Assembly: GCA_965219495.1 (NCBI GenBank)
Contig: OZ244777.1
Span: 806,001-870,000, forward strand
Origin: CAZPXZ01 sp965219495
GTDB taxonomy: Bacteria; Pseudomonadota; Alphaproteobacteria; Rhodobacterales; CAZPXZ01
Length of the DNA stretch: 64,000 nt
Reading direction: 5' to 3'
Within the stretch, counting starts at the first letter, position 1. Each line of letters starts with the position of its first letter. Below are positions 8,992 to 16,963 of this stretch, piece after piece. The notes beneath the pieces were generated by a model that did not search any database, had not been told where the DNA came from, and saw nothing but the letters and a program-made list of their open reading frames with translations. The position numbers and the translations under genes were made by a program.

Positions 8992-9557
8992 TCACCCGTT
9001 TTTGGTTTTTCGAACTCGTTTCGCCAAGAATATGTCAGGTTTGCCCTGTCCATTCGCATCGGGAAGCACCCCGCAAAGCGCGTACCCCAACGCGAGATAG
9101 AACTCGTACGGATGCTTCTTCCGGTTCCGTATTGCACGCAGATGCGACAGGGGATTTGGATAGAGATCGACTTCGGAAAGGGAAGTCATCTCGTTCTCGT
9201 CGTCGGATGCAACCCACACCGTCAATCCACCGCGATCCGCCACCCGACGTTCAAAATCGGTTAAGAGAACCCGGCCAACTCCTCGTTGCTGGCAGGTTCG
9301 CCGCACGACAAGCGGATGCAGCTCCCAGACCGTGCCGTCGTAAATCGGAAATCCTCCCACCCAACCCAAGGCTTGATTCGCTCGTCCACCGCCACGCGGC
9401 AGATTCGACTGGAGTCGAACGCCTGCCGCACTTCTTCCCTGGCTGCAACAATATTTGGCCATGCCTTCGGCCAGTTCTCGCGAAAACCCTCCACCAGAAG
9501 TTCTGCTGCCTGCTGAACCATGCCGCAGTCCCCTTCAGTCAGGTTGATGAGTCTCAT
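8992..9557 (-). pseudogene. AAC(6')-like GNAT acetyltransferase, frameshifted
   Basis: Two overlapping frames together make one aminoglycoside 6'-N-acetyltransferase-type GNAT protein of about 185 aa. The first (from ATG 9557) gives MRLINLTEGDCGMVQQAAEL through RVAVDERIK. The second continues LGWVGGFPIYDGTVWELHPL, QQRGVGRVLL (acetyl-CoA loop), VDLYPNPLSHL and GVLPDANGQGKPDIFLAKR to the stop at 8992. The switch occurs in a G-rich stretch near 9355-9372, so one base has been gained or lost. It is a recent pseudogene or a sequencing indel in a homopolymer. The family may acetylate amines other than drugs. Confidence 0.75.
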
Positions 9558-9656
9558 CTTTCGAACTCAAGCACCTTGGCGTGATGGACACCGGCCCGTA
9601 TCAGGGAACCGGCTTGCAGTTCGTGGCAACAAACAAGGCTTGGGATGCCGGCATGC

Positions 9657-9664
9657 AATTGATT
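9657..9664. repeat. 8-bp target-site duplication, left of tnpB element copy 1
   Basis: AATTGATT immediately before the GGGG terminus. The same 8 bases follow the other terminus at 11094-11101. Confidence 0.85.
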
Positions 9665-9830
9665 GGGGCTTATATACATAACTTGACATGACACTGTTCT
9701 GCGACGAGCGGCGCCACTGCCCCGCTTGCTCCGGAGAATGATCGGTTCTCCGCTCCTGCCGCCGCCACGGGAAGCGGGATCACCCCGCCACTCCGCACCC
9801 GTGAACGGGCCAAAGCCCGTTGCAGGATAT
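9665..9830 (-). ncRNA. Candidate omega (guide) RNA scaffold overlapping tnpB 3' end
   Basis: TnpB nucleases use an RNA made from the 3' end of their own gene and the element end. On the minus strand this stretch can form hairpins: AACGGGC/GCCCGTT with a 4-nt loop (9804-9821) and GGAGAA/TTCTCC (9733-9751). The diverged copy 2 keeps a hairpin at the second position with different bases. The guide would be read from the flank left of 9665. The exact 5' end cannot be set by eye. Confidence 0.45.
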
Positions 9831-10992
9831 TCCTTGCCGCATTGACATCGCGGTCCAGCACCAGCCCGCAGGCCGGACAGGCGTGGACCCGAACAGCCAG
9901 TGTTTTCGGCGCATCGGCGCCGCATCCCGAGCAGGCCTGGCTGGTTCCATGCGGTGCAACTTCCGCCACCTGAAGGCCGGCGCTCGCAGCCTTGTCCTTC
10001 AAGAGCGTGAAGAACGTTCCCCATCCCTGCTCGGAGATCGCCCGGTTCAGCCCCGCCTTGGCCCGCACATTGCGTCCGGGTTCCGCCGCGGTCCCCTTCG
10101 CCGAGCGCAATAGGTTGGCGATCCGCAAGTCTTCGATCGCGAAAAAATCGTAGGCCCGGCTGAGCGCCGACACCGTCCGGTGCAGGACTTGCCGGTTGGC
10201 GTCCGAGATCCGCTGCCACTCCCGCGCCAGCGACCCCACTTTCTTCCGCTGGTTGCCGGACCCTGGCGTCGCGCGGGCCACCGCCCGCTGCAGGCGGCGC
10301 AGGCGGCCCCGGTCCACTTCCCGTTTCGCGACCTCCCCGCCATCCGACAGCGTCAGCCGCTTGGCTACCCCCGCGTCGATGCCGACCGGGCGGACAATCG
10401 CCTCTTTCGGGGCGACCGGCGGGAACGCGAAGCCCAAGTGAACCTCGGTGCGCAGCGGCTTCCGCACCCCCCGCAGCGTCTTCAGTTCCGCCCCCTCCGG
10501 CAACGCCCGCGACGTCCGCAGTTGCAGCGGCGGAAGCCCCTTCACATGTAGCCGCCAGTGCCGGCCATGCCGCCGCACCATGCCCCGCGAGACCTCCGCG
10601 ATCTCCACCGTTCGCCACCGCTGCGCCGCCTTGAAGCGCGGAAAGCCAGGCTTGCCGCCGCCTTCCGCGCGCCGGAAGAAATCCCGGAAGCTCCGGTCCA
10701 GTCGCTGCAAGACACCCCGGAACACCTGAATGCTGAGGGCGGCGAACTCGGGAAATTGCGTGTCGTTGCGGATCGCCGTCAAAGACTTGCACTGGTCGTA
10801 ACAGGAAATCGAAACCCCCGCCTTCATCCAGGCGCCAATGCGCTCCTCAAGCGCGGCGTTGTAGAACCCGCAGCACAGCCGGAACACCTCGCCGAGACGG
10901 CGGTGCGAGGCCGGGGTCAGCCGCGCCCGGCATTTGAAGACCTTGAACACCGGACGGGCGTCGCCGGTGGGAGAGGCGGGATCGTGTTGCAT
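9670..10992 (-). CDS. tnpB: TnpB-type RNA-guided nuclease, copy 1
   Basis: 440 aa. TnpB/IscB-class RuvC nuclease, an ancestor of Cas12. Visible: N-terminal FKCRARLTPASHRRL..VFRLCCGFYNAAL, a basic GGGKPGFPRFK segment, RuvC-I Asp in VGIDAGVAKRLTLSDG, RuvC-II Glu in FFAIEDLRIANLL, a zinc ribbon (CSGCG, CPACG) and RuvC-III Asp in LDRDVNAARNIL. All catalytic acids are present. The roughly 55-residue tail after RuvC-III is low complexity and overlaps the presumed omega RNA. It differs from copy 3 at about a dozen of 440 residues. In IS605 elements TnpB cuts the vacated donor site and promotes retention; here its role in a TIR element is unknown. Confidence 0.9.
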   Translation of the reverse strand: MQHDPASPTGDARPVFKVFKCRARLTPASHRRLGEVFRLCCGFYNAALEERIGAWMKAGVSISCYDQCKSLTAIRNDTQFPEFAALSIQVFRGVLQRLDRSFRDFFRRAEGGGKPGFPRFKAAQRWRTVEIAEVSRGMVRRHGRHWRLHVKGLPPLQLRTSRALPEGAELKTLRGVRKPLRTEVHLGFAFPPVAPKEAIVRPVGIDAGVAKRLTLSDGGEVAKREVDRGRLRRLQRAVARATPGSGNQRKKVGSLAREWQRISDANRQVLHRTVSALSRAYDFFAIEDLRIANLLRSAKGTAAEPGRNVRAKAGLNRAISEQGWGTFFTLLKDKAASAGLQVAEVAPHGTSQACSGCGADAPKTLAVRVHACPACGLVLDRDVNAARNILQRALARSRVRSGGVIPLPVAAAGAENRSFSGASGAVAPLVAEQCHVKLCI

Positions 10993-11093
10993 AGGGGTTG
11001 CATCGTTGTTGCTTTATTGAACGATTCGTACCACCGTTTCTGCAAATGCGCAAGCGAAAACCACTTTCTTGTCAAGTTATCCATATAACCCCC

Positions 11094-11101
11094 AATTGAT
11101 T
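11094..11101. repeat. 8-bp target-site duplication, right of tnpB element copy 1
   Basis: AATTGATT. The last base is also the last base of the cimA TGA stop codon (11101-11103 on the minus strand). CATAT follows directly, as it also does at copy 3. Confidence 0.85.
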
Positions 11102-12756
11102 CATATACCGGCGTTCGCGAGATCCCATTCGTCACCCTCACCGGACGCGAGCAAGAGCCTGTAGTTGACGCTATCGAGAAGGGCCTCGAAGGATGCATCG
11201 ACAATGTTGGCGGATACGCCGACCGTGCACCAATTCCTTCCCTTCTCGTCCGCGCTTTCAATCAACACCCTTGTTATCGCTTCGGTTCCCGCGCTCAAGA
11301 TCCGCACTTTGTAGTCGGTCAGGCGTATGCCGTCGATCACTCGCTGGTACCTTCCCAAGTCCTTGCGCAACGCCCGCGCCAACGCGTTTACGGGTCCCTG
11401 GTCCCCCTTCCCTGCCGGGTCCACGCTTTCCGATGCGGAAATCCGCCGTTCTCCGTCTACCCGCGCAATTACCACCGCCTCCGACGCCGTGACGTACTTT
11501 CCGTTCGTCCCACGCCGCCTTTCCACGTTCACCCTGTACCGTTCAATCTCGAAAAAGGACCTCTGCATGCCCAAGTATTCACGTGCCCTGAGCACAAAAC
11601 TCGCCTCCGCGGCGTCAAAGGCGTAACCCGAGTCCTCCAGCTCCTTAATGCGTTCGAGCAAACCGCCCAAGCGCTCATCGCCGGGATCCACTTCGATGTG
11701 CTTGTCCTTGAGAAGGCGGAGCAGGTTCGCGCGTCCCGCCTGGCGGGACATGGGAACGATGCGCTGGTTGCCCACCAACGCCGGGTCAACGTGTTCATAG
11801 GTATCGGGCTTTTTTACGAGAGCCGATACGTGCAAACCGGCCTTGTGGGCGAATGCGGCGCTTCCAACGAAGGGCGCCCGACGATTCGGGGCTTCATTCA
11901 GCACTTCGTCCAACATTCTGGAAACACCGGTTAAACCTTGCAGCGCATCTTCCGTGATGCCCGTCTCGTAACGGCTCCGGTACGGTTCCTTCAGGGCCAG
12001 ATTCGCGAGAATGGAGAGCAGATTCGCATTTCCGCATCGCTCCCCGACCCCGTTCAGGGTTCCCTGGATTTGACGGGCTCCGGCATCGACGGCGGCCAAG
12101 GAATTCGCTACCGCAACCTCCGAGTCGTTATGCGTATGAATGCCGACTCGTGTTCCCGGTCGCGAAGCACAAATATGCGACACCACCTCCGAAACTTCTC
12201 CCGGAAGCACGCCCCCATTGGTGTCGCAAAGAACAACCCACGCGGCTCCGGCTTCGAAGGCTGCATCAATGCATGCCTCCGCATAGAAAGCATCGGCGCG
12301 GAAACCGTCAAAAAAGTGTTCGGCATCGAATATTGTCTCCATTCCCCGGGAAACCGCATAGGCGACCGACTCCCGAACGGCGGCGATATTCTGCTCTCGC
12401 GAAATTCCCAGCGCGGTTTCCACATGATAGGTGTGCGCCTTTCCCACCAGGCAGACTGCGGACGTGCCGGCATCCAGAACGCGAGCAAGGGTCGGGTCGT
12501 TTTCCGCCGACCGGCCGGCGCGCTTGGTCATTCCGAAGGCGACAAGCCGCGTATTCCTGAGTGGCGGCACCGATTGGAAGAAAGCTGTATCCGTCGGATT
12601 CGCTCCCGGCCATCCTCCCTCGACATAGTCGACACCGAGCGAATCGAGCACCAGGAGTATGCGTGCCTTCTGCTCCCGGGTGAAATCCACCCCGTGCCCC
12701 TGTTGCCCGTCGCGCAATGTCGTGTCGTAGACCGCGACCCGCTCTTTCCCGCTCAT
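11101..12756 (-). CDS. cimA: (R)-citramalate synthase
   Basis: 551 aa. Condenses acetyl-CoA with pyruvate to citramalate, the threonine-independent route to 2-ketobutyrate and isoleucine. N-terminal HMGL-like TIM barrel: YDTTLRDGQQGHGVDFT, GVDYVEGGWPGANPTD, VLCDTNGG and the metal motif IHTHNDSEVAVANS, with GERCGNANL. A C-terminal LeuA-type allosteric dimerisation domain follows (about residues 420-551). GQQG instead of GEQSPG and the length separate it from LeuA. The ATG at 12756 has a near-perfect AAGGAGGT site and overlaps the cysS stop as ATGA. The element at 9665-11093 ends exactly at its stop codon without altering the protein. Confidence 0.9.
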   Translation of the reverse strand: MSGKERVAVYDTTLRDGQQGHGVDFTREQKARILLVLDSLGVDYVEGGWPGANPTDTAFFQSVPPLRNTRLVAFGMTKRAGRSAENDPTLARVLDAGTSAVCLVGKAHTYHVETALGISREQNIAAVRESVAYAVSRGMETIFDAEHFFDGFRADAFYAEACIDAAFEAGAAWVVLCDTNGGVLPGEVSEVVSHICASRPGTRVGIHTHNDSEVAVANSLAAVDAGARQIQGTLNGVGERCGNANLLSILANLALKEPYRSRYETGITEDALQGLTGVSRMLDEVLNEAPNRRAPFVGSAAFAHKAGLHVSALVKKPDTYEHVDPALVGNQRIVPMSRQAGRANLLRLLKDKHIEVDPGDERLGGLLERIKELEDSGYAFDAAEASFVLRAREYLGMQRSFFEIERYRVNVERRRGTNGKYVTASEAVVIARVDGERRISASESVDPAGKGDQGPVNALARALRKDLGRYQRVIDGIRLTDYKVRILSAGTEAITRVLIESADEKGRNWCTVGVSANIVDASFEALLDSVNYRLLLASGEGDEWDLANAGI

Positions 12757-14141
12757 CCGCAAACCTCCTTTCGGAGATCCGCGGGGAGTTGCCCGGAGAA
12801 ATCCGCGCTGGGGCGCCATTTGGTTCCGCTTGCAGTATCGAAAACGTCGATTCCGGCACGCTTCAATCGATCTCTCAATTCATCCGCCTTCCCGAAATCC
12901 CCTTCCCGGCGCGCTCGACCGCGCAGAGTCATGAGTTCGTCGACCAGCGCCGCGGTCCGCGGATCGACTGCCGCCTCCCGGGCCCACGCTCCGAGTTCAT
13001 CGCCCAGGATTCCGAGGAGCGCTCCGGCCGACCGGAGCGCTCCCGCATTTCCCATACGAGCGAGCTTGTGCATTTCCGTAATCGCCCTTGGCGTGTTCAG
13101 GTCGTCTGCCAGCGCTGCAAGCACAGATTCCGGAGGTTTCGAGTCCGGCGCCGCCTCTCCCGCCGAGCGTCGCCAGCCGGAGAGAACGACTCGAGCTTCG
13201 GCAACGGATCGCGCCGTCCAGTCAAGGGGTTGGCGATAGTGCGTGGCAAGAAACGCAAGCCGGACGACCTCTCCCGGCTGTTCTTCAAGCAGGCTTTCCA
13301 GACTGATGACATTGCCGAGCGACTTTGCCATCTTTTTGCCCTCGACCGACAGGAGCCCGTTGTGCATCCAATAGCGCGCAAATTTGGTTTCCGGCACTAT
13401 TCCAATTGATTGCGCACGTTCGTTCTCGTGATGAGGGAACACTAGGTCCACACCTCCCGCGTGAATATCAAACTCGTCGCCGAGAAGATCGCGAGACATT
13501 GCGGAACACTCGATATGCCAACCGGGACGGCCCCTTCCCCAAGGACTGTCCCAGCCCGGTTGATCGCCGCTCGACGGCTTCCAGAGCACGAAATCCGCCG
13601 GATCGTTCTTGTATGGAGCTACTTCAACGCGTGCTCCAGCGATCATTTCTTCCCGGGAACGACCGGAAAGCAAGCCGTAGGAATCAAAAGACGAGGTGCG
13701 AAACAGGACGTGCCCTTTCGCAACATACGCGTGTCCACGTTCGAGGAGCTGCCGAATCATGGCAACCATTCCTTCCACGAACTCCGTCGCCCGTGGCTCG
13801 TGCGTCGGAGAAAGCGCTCCGAGCGCCTGAGCATCCTGGTGAAACCACCGGATCGTCTCTTCGGTGATTTCCTTGGTGGATCTCCCTGATTCCTTCGCCG
13901 CCGCGATTATCTTGTCATCGATATCCGTTATATTGCGGACATAAGTGACCGCCTGCTCTCCGTAAACATATCGGAGCAGCCGGAAGAGCACATCGAAAAC
14001 TACAACCGGGCGCGCGTTGCCAATGTGGGCACGGGAATAGACCGTCGGTCCGCAGACATACATGGTCACATTGCAAGGATCGCGCGGTTCGAATGCGCGC
14101 TTCGCGCGCACGGCAGTGTCGTGGAAAACCAGCTTCACCAT
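12753..14141 (-). CDS. cysS: Cysteinyl-tRNA synthetase
   Basis: 462 aa, class Ia synthetase charging tRNA-Cys. N-terminal MYVCGPTVYSRAHIGNARP carries a zinc Cys and the HIGH motif as HIGN (39-42). NITDIDDKII follows; zinc ligands recur in GWHIECSAMS and GGVDLVFPHHENE, and KMSKS appears as KMAKSLGN near residue 268. The C-terminal DALR-type helical region is complete. The start ATG at 14141 has GAGG upstream. Transcribed ahead of cimA with a 4-base overlap, so the two are co-expressed. Confidence 0.95.
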   Translation of the reverse strand: MVKLVFHDTAVRAKRAFEPRDPCNVTMYVCGPTVYSRAHIGNARPVVVFDVLFRLLRYVYGEQAVTYVRNITDIDDKIIAAAKESGRSTKEITEETIRWFHQDAQALGALSPTHEPRATEFVEGMVAMIRQLLERGHAYVAKGHVLFRTSSFDSYGLLSGRSREEMIAGARVEVAPYKNDPADFVLWKPSSGDQPGWDSPWGRGRPGWHIECSAMSRDLLGDEFDIHAGGVDLVFPHHENERAQSIGIVPETKFARYWMHNGLLSVEGKKMAKSLGNVISLESLLEEQPGEVVRLAFLATHYRQPLDWTARSVAEARVVLSGWRRSAGEAAPDSKPPESVLAALADDLNTPRAITEMHKLARMGNAGALRSAGALLGILGDELGAWAREAAVDPRTAALVDELMTLRGRARREGDFGKADELRDRLKRAGIDVFDTASGTKWRPSADFSGQLPADLRKEVCG

Positions 14142-15142
14142 TTTCCCGTCCTCGGCGAAACTGCTCCGCGGCCCGGAACGATCACAATGTGGTGGATTGC
14201 GCTCAATTGCCGCGGACAGAAGTCAGCGGCAAATAATAATTCGGCAAATGAATCCTATCACGCGCATGGCGGCACTATCCCGCCCACCGCGGCATTTGTC
14301 AAGCCTACTGTCGAGGCGTCGAGGCGAGGCGATTGCGCTGTTGCGTTTTTCCGTTTCGAAAGTGTCTGATGCAGTAACGCGGAGTTTTCGGCGACGACAT
14401 TGGACTGGATTGCGACGGCGCCGGAACGCCTGGGTCGACACCAACCGGACGCAATGTCGGCAAGACGGGCGGGTGCGGCGGTTCCGGAGAATTTGGTCCG
14501 AACCCACAGGCGGTCCGGATTGGCTGTCCGGCGGCCTTGGTGTCGATTTGGCGGTGGACCCTATCCGGTGCCGAGGGTCGGCATGGTGCGGGGTTACTCC
14601 GCAACTCCCTTAGCAGCGATGGTACGGACTCATGCTGGAAGACGATGCCCGCGCCACATCGCCGCCACTGGATCGTCGTCGCGTCCGCGTCCGCGGCGCG
14701 TCTCCAAGGCGTCCAGAATGTCGTCGTCCGGCAGCGTGTCCAGCACCAGTTGAAAGAACTGGAGATCCTGCCGCATCTCGTTATCCGTCCAGGAAATGCA
14801 GACTGTCCGCGGCCGACATGGTTCACCCTCCATGTAAGCGGGATGCTTTCAAATTCACGCTCACTCCAGCATATGACGGCCACCAACACCAGAAAATTCG
14901 CGCATATCTTGTTGAAACTGTTGGAATTGCGCCGAATACCGGGCGCCGGAACGCGTGGGGTGGAAATTGCGACGACCGTGGGCAAATTACCGAAAACGGC
15001 CCGTGCGACGGGGGTTTCAGAGGAATTCTGAGGCAAAGGATTCTGGGCTCCCTGCAACGCCCGACAAATCGATGCGTTAGAGTAGCCTAAACGCCTCGGA
15101 AACCGGAAATTTGGCACGCAGTCGAGGACCAACCCCTTCGAA
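14142..15142 (-). pseudogene. DUF772-type transposase remnant in a 1-kb gap
   Basis: Between cysS and nadE no intact gene is seen. Minus-strand frames at about 14400-14835 hold pieces of a DUF772/InsH-type transposase N-terminus: MRQDLQFFQLVLDTLPDDDI (14630-14833), then DDPVAAMWRGHRLPA and, in another frame, VFQHESVPSLLRELRSNPA. The pieces are spread over frames with no DDE domain. The rest of the interval (14142-14400, 14836-15142) shows nothing I can assign. Confidence 0.5.
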
Positions 15143-16825
15143 CTAGGACCCCTCCGATTTCCCTATACAGCGCTCGGTGTAGCGGTTGGTAACCGGGTAG
15201 CGCCGTTCCAGCCAGAATGCGCGGCGGGTGAGTTTGGGTCCCGGCGCGGACTGGTACCGCTTGAACTCGGAGTTTCGGAGCATCGATGCGACCCGCTCTG
15301 CGGTCGCGGAATCGAAACCACGTTCTTCCACCTCTGCCGCAGACAGGTCCTGTTCGACCAGCAACTCCAGGACGGCGTCAAGTTCCTCGTACGCCGGCAG
15401 GGAATCTCGATCACGCTGGTTGGGCCGCAACTCCGCGGTCGGCTCTCGCTTTAATACGGTATCGGGAATTACCTGGCAGGCCGGCCCCCGCATCCACGGG
15501 AGATGATTTGCATTCCGCCAGCGCGCAAGCACATAGACGCGAGTCTTGTAAACGTCTTTCAGACAAGCGTAACCGCCGCACATGTCTCCGTACAGCGTTG
15601 CATAGCCAACTGCAATTTCGGATTTGTTGCCGGTCGCCAACAATAATTCGCCCCGAGCATTGGCCACGGCCATCAGGAACAGGCCCCGAAAACGGGCCTG
15701 GACGTTCTCGCCGGCCGCGCCTTGCGGCGTCGACCCGTAGACCTCGCCGAGCGAAGACTCCACGCATTCAACGCATCGCTCGATCCCGATTTCGTCGAGT
15801 CGACATCCCAGCAGCCCCGCGACTTCCTGCGCGCAACGCACACTCTCTTCACTGGTGAACTTTGAAGGGAGAAGAACCGCGCGAACCCGCTCGGAACCCA
15901 GCGCATCCACCGCAATCGCCGCTACCAGCGCCGAATCGATGCCGCCGGACAAACCAAGCACGGCAGATGAAAAACCGTTTTTCCTGGCAAAATCCCGGAG
16001 CCCGAGCGTGACACAGTGATAATCTAATTCTTCCTGTCCGGGCACACGCGCCAATTCTGCCTTGGAACATGTCCAGCTTCCCGACTGCTCGTTCCAGTCG
16101 GTCTGGATCAGCGCTTCTTCAAAGAACGGGGCCTGCGCAGCCAAGCGGCCCCCACGGTTCAGCACAAACGACCCACCGTCATATACCTGATCATCCTGTC
16201 CACCGACGAGATTTGCGTAAATGACCGGCAAGTCGGTTTCGATACTGCGCATAACCATCAATTGAATGCGCTCATCGTACTTGTCCAACTCGTAGGGAGA
16301 TCCATTCGCTACAACAAGCAGTTCGGCGCCGGTCTCCGCCAGCGTTTCGGCGATATCGCCCTTCCAGAAATCCTCGCAAATCGCGAAACCGACTCGCACG
16401 CCGCGCAAGGCCACCGGACCGGGCGCGCCTCCCCGCTCGAATGTACGCGGTTCGTCGAATACGCCCGTCCCGGGCAAGTGATGCTTTCGAACGCTGGCGC
16501 GAATCATCCCATTCTCTATGACGTAGAGTGCGTTGAAGACCCTGTTGTCCATCGCGAGCGGCCCGCCGACAGCAATGGCGAGGCCGGTATGGTGCGATTC
16601 GACGGCGAGTCGCCGCACTGTCGCCATACAATCGCGCACAAAGGCTGGACGAACGACGAGATCCTGCAACGGATACCCAGAGATGAACATTTCCGGCAAA
16701 ACCAGAAGGTCAGTTCCCCGCTTCGCCGCATTGCCGACCGCTTCAAGGGCCTTGCGGCAGTTGCCCTCAAGGTCGCCTAGCGTTGGATTGAGTTGACCAA
16801 TCGTAATTCGGAGAGAACGTGACAT
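15143..16825 (-). CDS. nadE: Glutamine-hydrolysing NAD+ synthetase
   Basis: 560 aa, two-domain enzyme making NAD+ from deamido-NAD+, ATP and glutamine. N-terminal nitrilase-type glutaminase has the Glu-Lys-Cys triad in VLPEMFISGYP (E45), VRKHHLPG and GFAICEDFW. The C-terminal synthetase has the PP-loop LGLSGGIDSALVA near residue 295, plus LLLATGNKSEIAVGY and GDMCGGYACLKDVYKT. Length is typical of the fused form, so no separate glutaminase is needed. Stands alone, divergent from the MORN gene. Appears intact. Confidence 0.95.
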   Translation of the reverse strand: MSRSLRITIGQLNPTLGDLEGNCRKALEAVGNAAKRGTDLLVLPEMFISGYPLQDLVVRPAFVRDCMATVRRLAVESHHTGLAIAVGGPLAMDNRVFNALYVIENGMIRASVRKHHLPGTGVFDEPRTFERGGAPGPVALRGVRVGFAICEDFWKGDIAETLAETGAELLVVANGSPYELDKYDERIQLMVMRSIETDLPVIYANLVGGQDDQVYDGGSFVLNRGGRLAAQAPFFEEALIQTDWNEQSGSWTCSKAELARVPGQEELDYHCVTLGLRDFARKNGFSSAVLGLSGGIDSALVAAIAVDALGSERVRAVLLPSKFTSEESVRCAQEVAGLLGCRLDEIGIERCVECVESSLGEVYGSTPQGAAGENVQARFRGLFLMAVANARGELLLATGNKSEIAVGYATLYGDMCGGYACLKDVYKTRVYVLARWRNANHLPWMRGPACQVIPDTVLKREPTAELRPNQRDRDSLPAYEELDAVLELLVEQDLSAAEVEERGFDSATAERVASMLRNSEFKRYQSAPGPKLTRRAFWLERRYPVTNRYTERCIGKSEGS

Positions 16826-16963
16826 CTGGCACCAATGCGATTATGCCAATTCGTAAAGCAGACCCGCAGGGATACCCACCTTCGGTGCCCAAGCCAATCT
16901 GGCATGCTACAATATCCTTGCTACATTGATCTGGTCGAGCACTATAGAAGAACTATCGCAGAG

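Larger units (their letters stand above)
9665..11093 (-). mobile_element. TIR-bounded tnpB element, copy 1 (1429 bp)
   Basis: Bounded by 24-bp terminal inverted repeats (9665-9688 and 11070-11093). After reverse complementing, the ends share GGGG, TTATAT and ATAACTTGACA blocks, 21 of 24 identical. Perfect 8-bp direct repeats AATTGATT flank it. The only gene is tnpB, whose stop codon lies inside the left repeat. No DDE, serine or HUH transposase is inside. IS200/IS605 and IS607 elements, the usual tnpB carriers, have no inverted ends or 8-bp duplications. GGG-starting ends plus an 8-bp duplication recall the IS1595 type (inference). It sits directly against the cimA stop codon. Confidence 0.85.

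Noticed and set aside
9554..10792. 412-aa alternative frame over tnpB copy 1 (and the similar one over copy 3)
   Set aside because: Gly/Ala/Arg-rich translation of the GC-rich tnpB gene in the wrong frame; the true frame carries all RuvC motifs.
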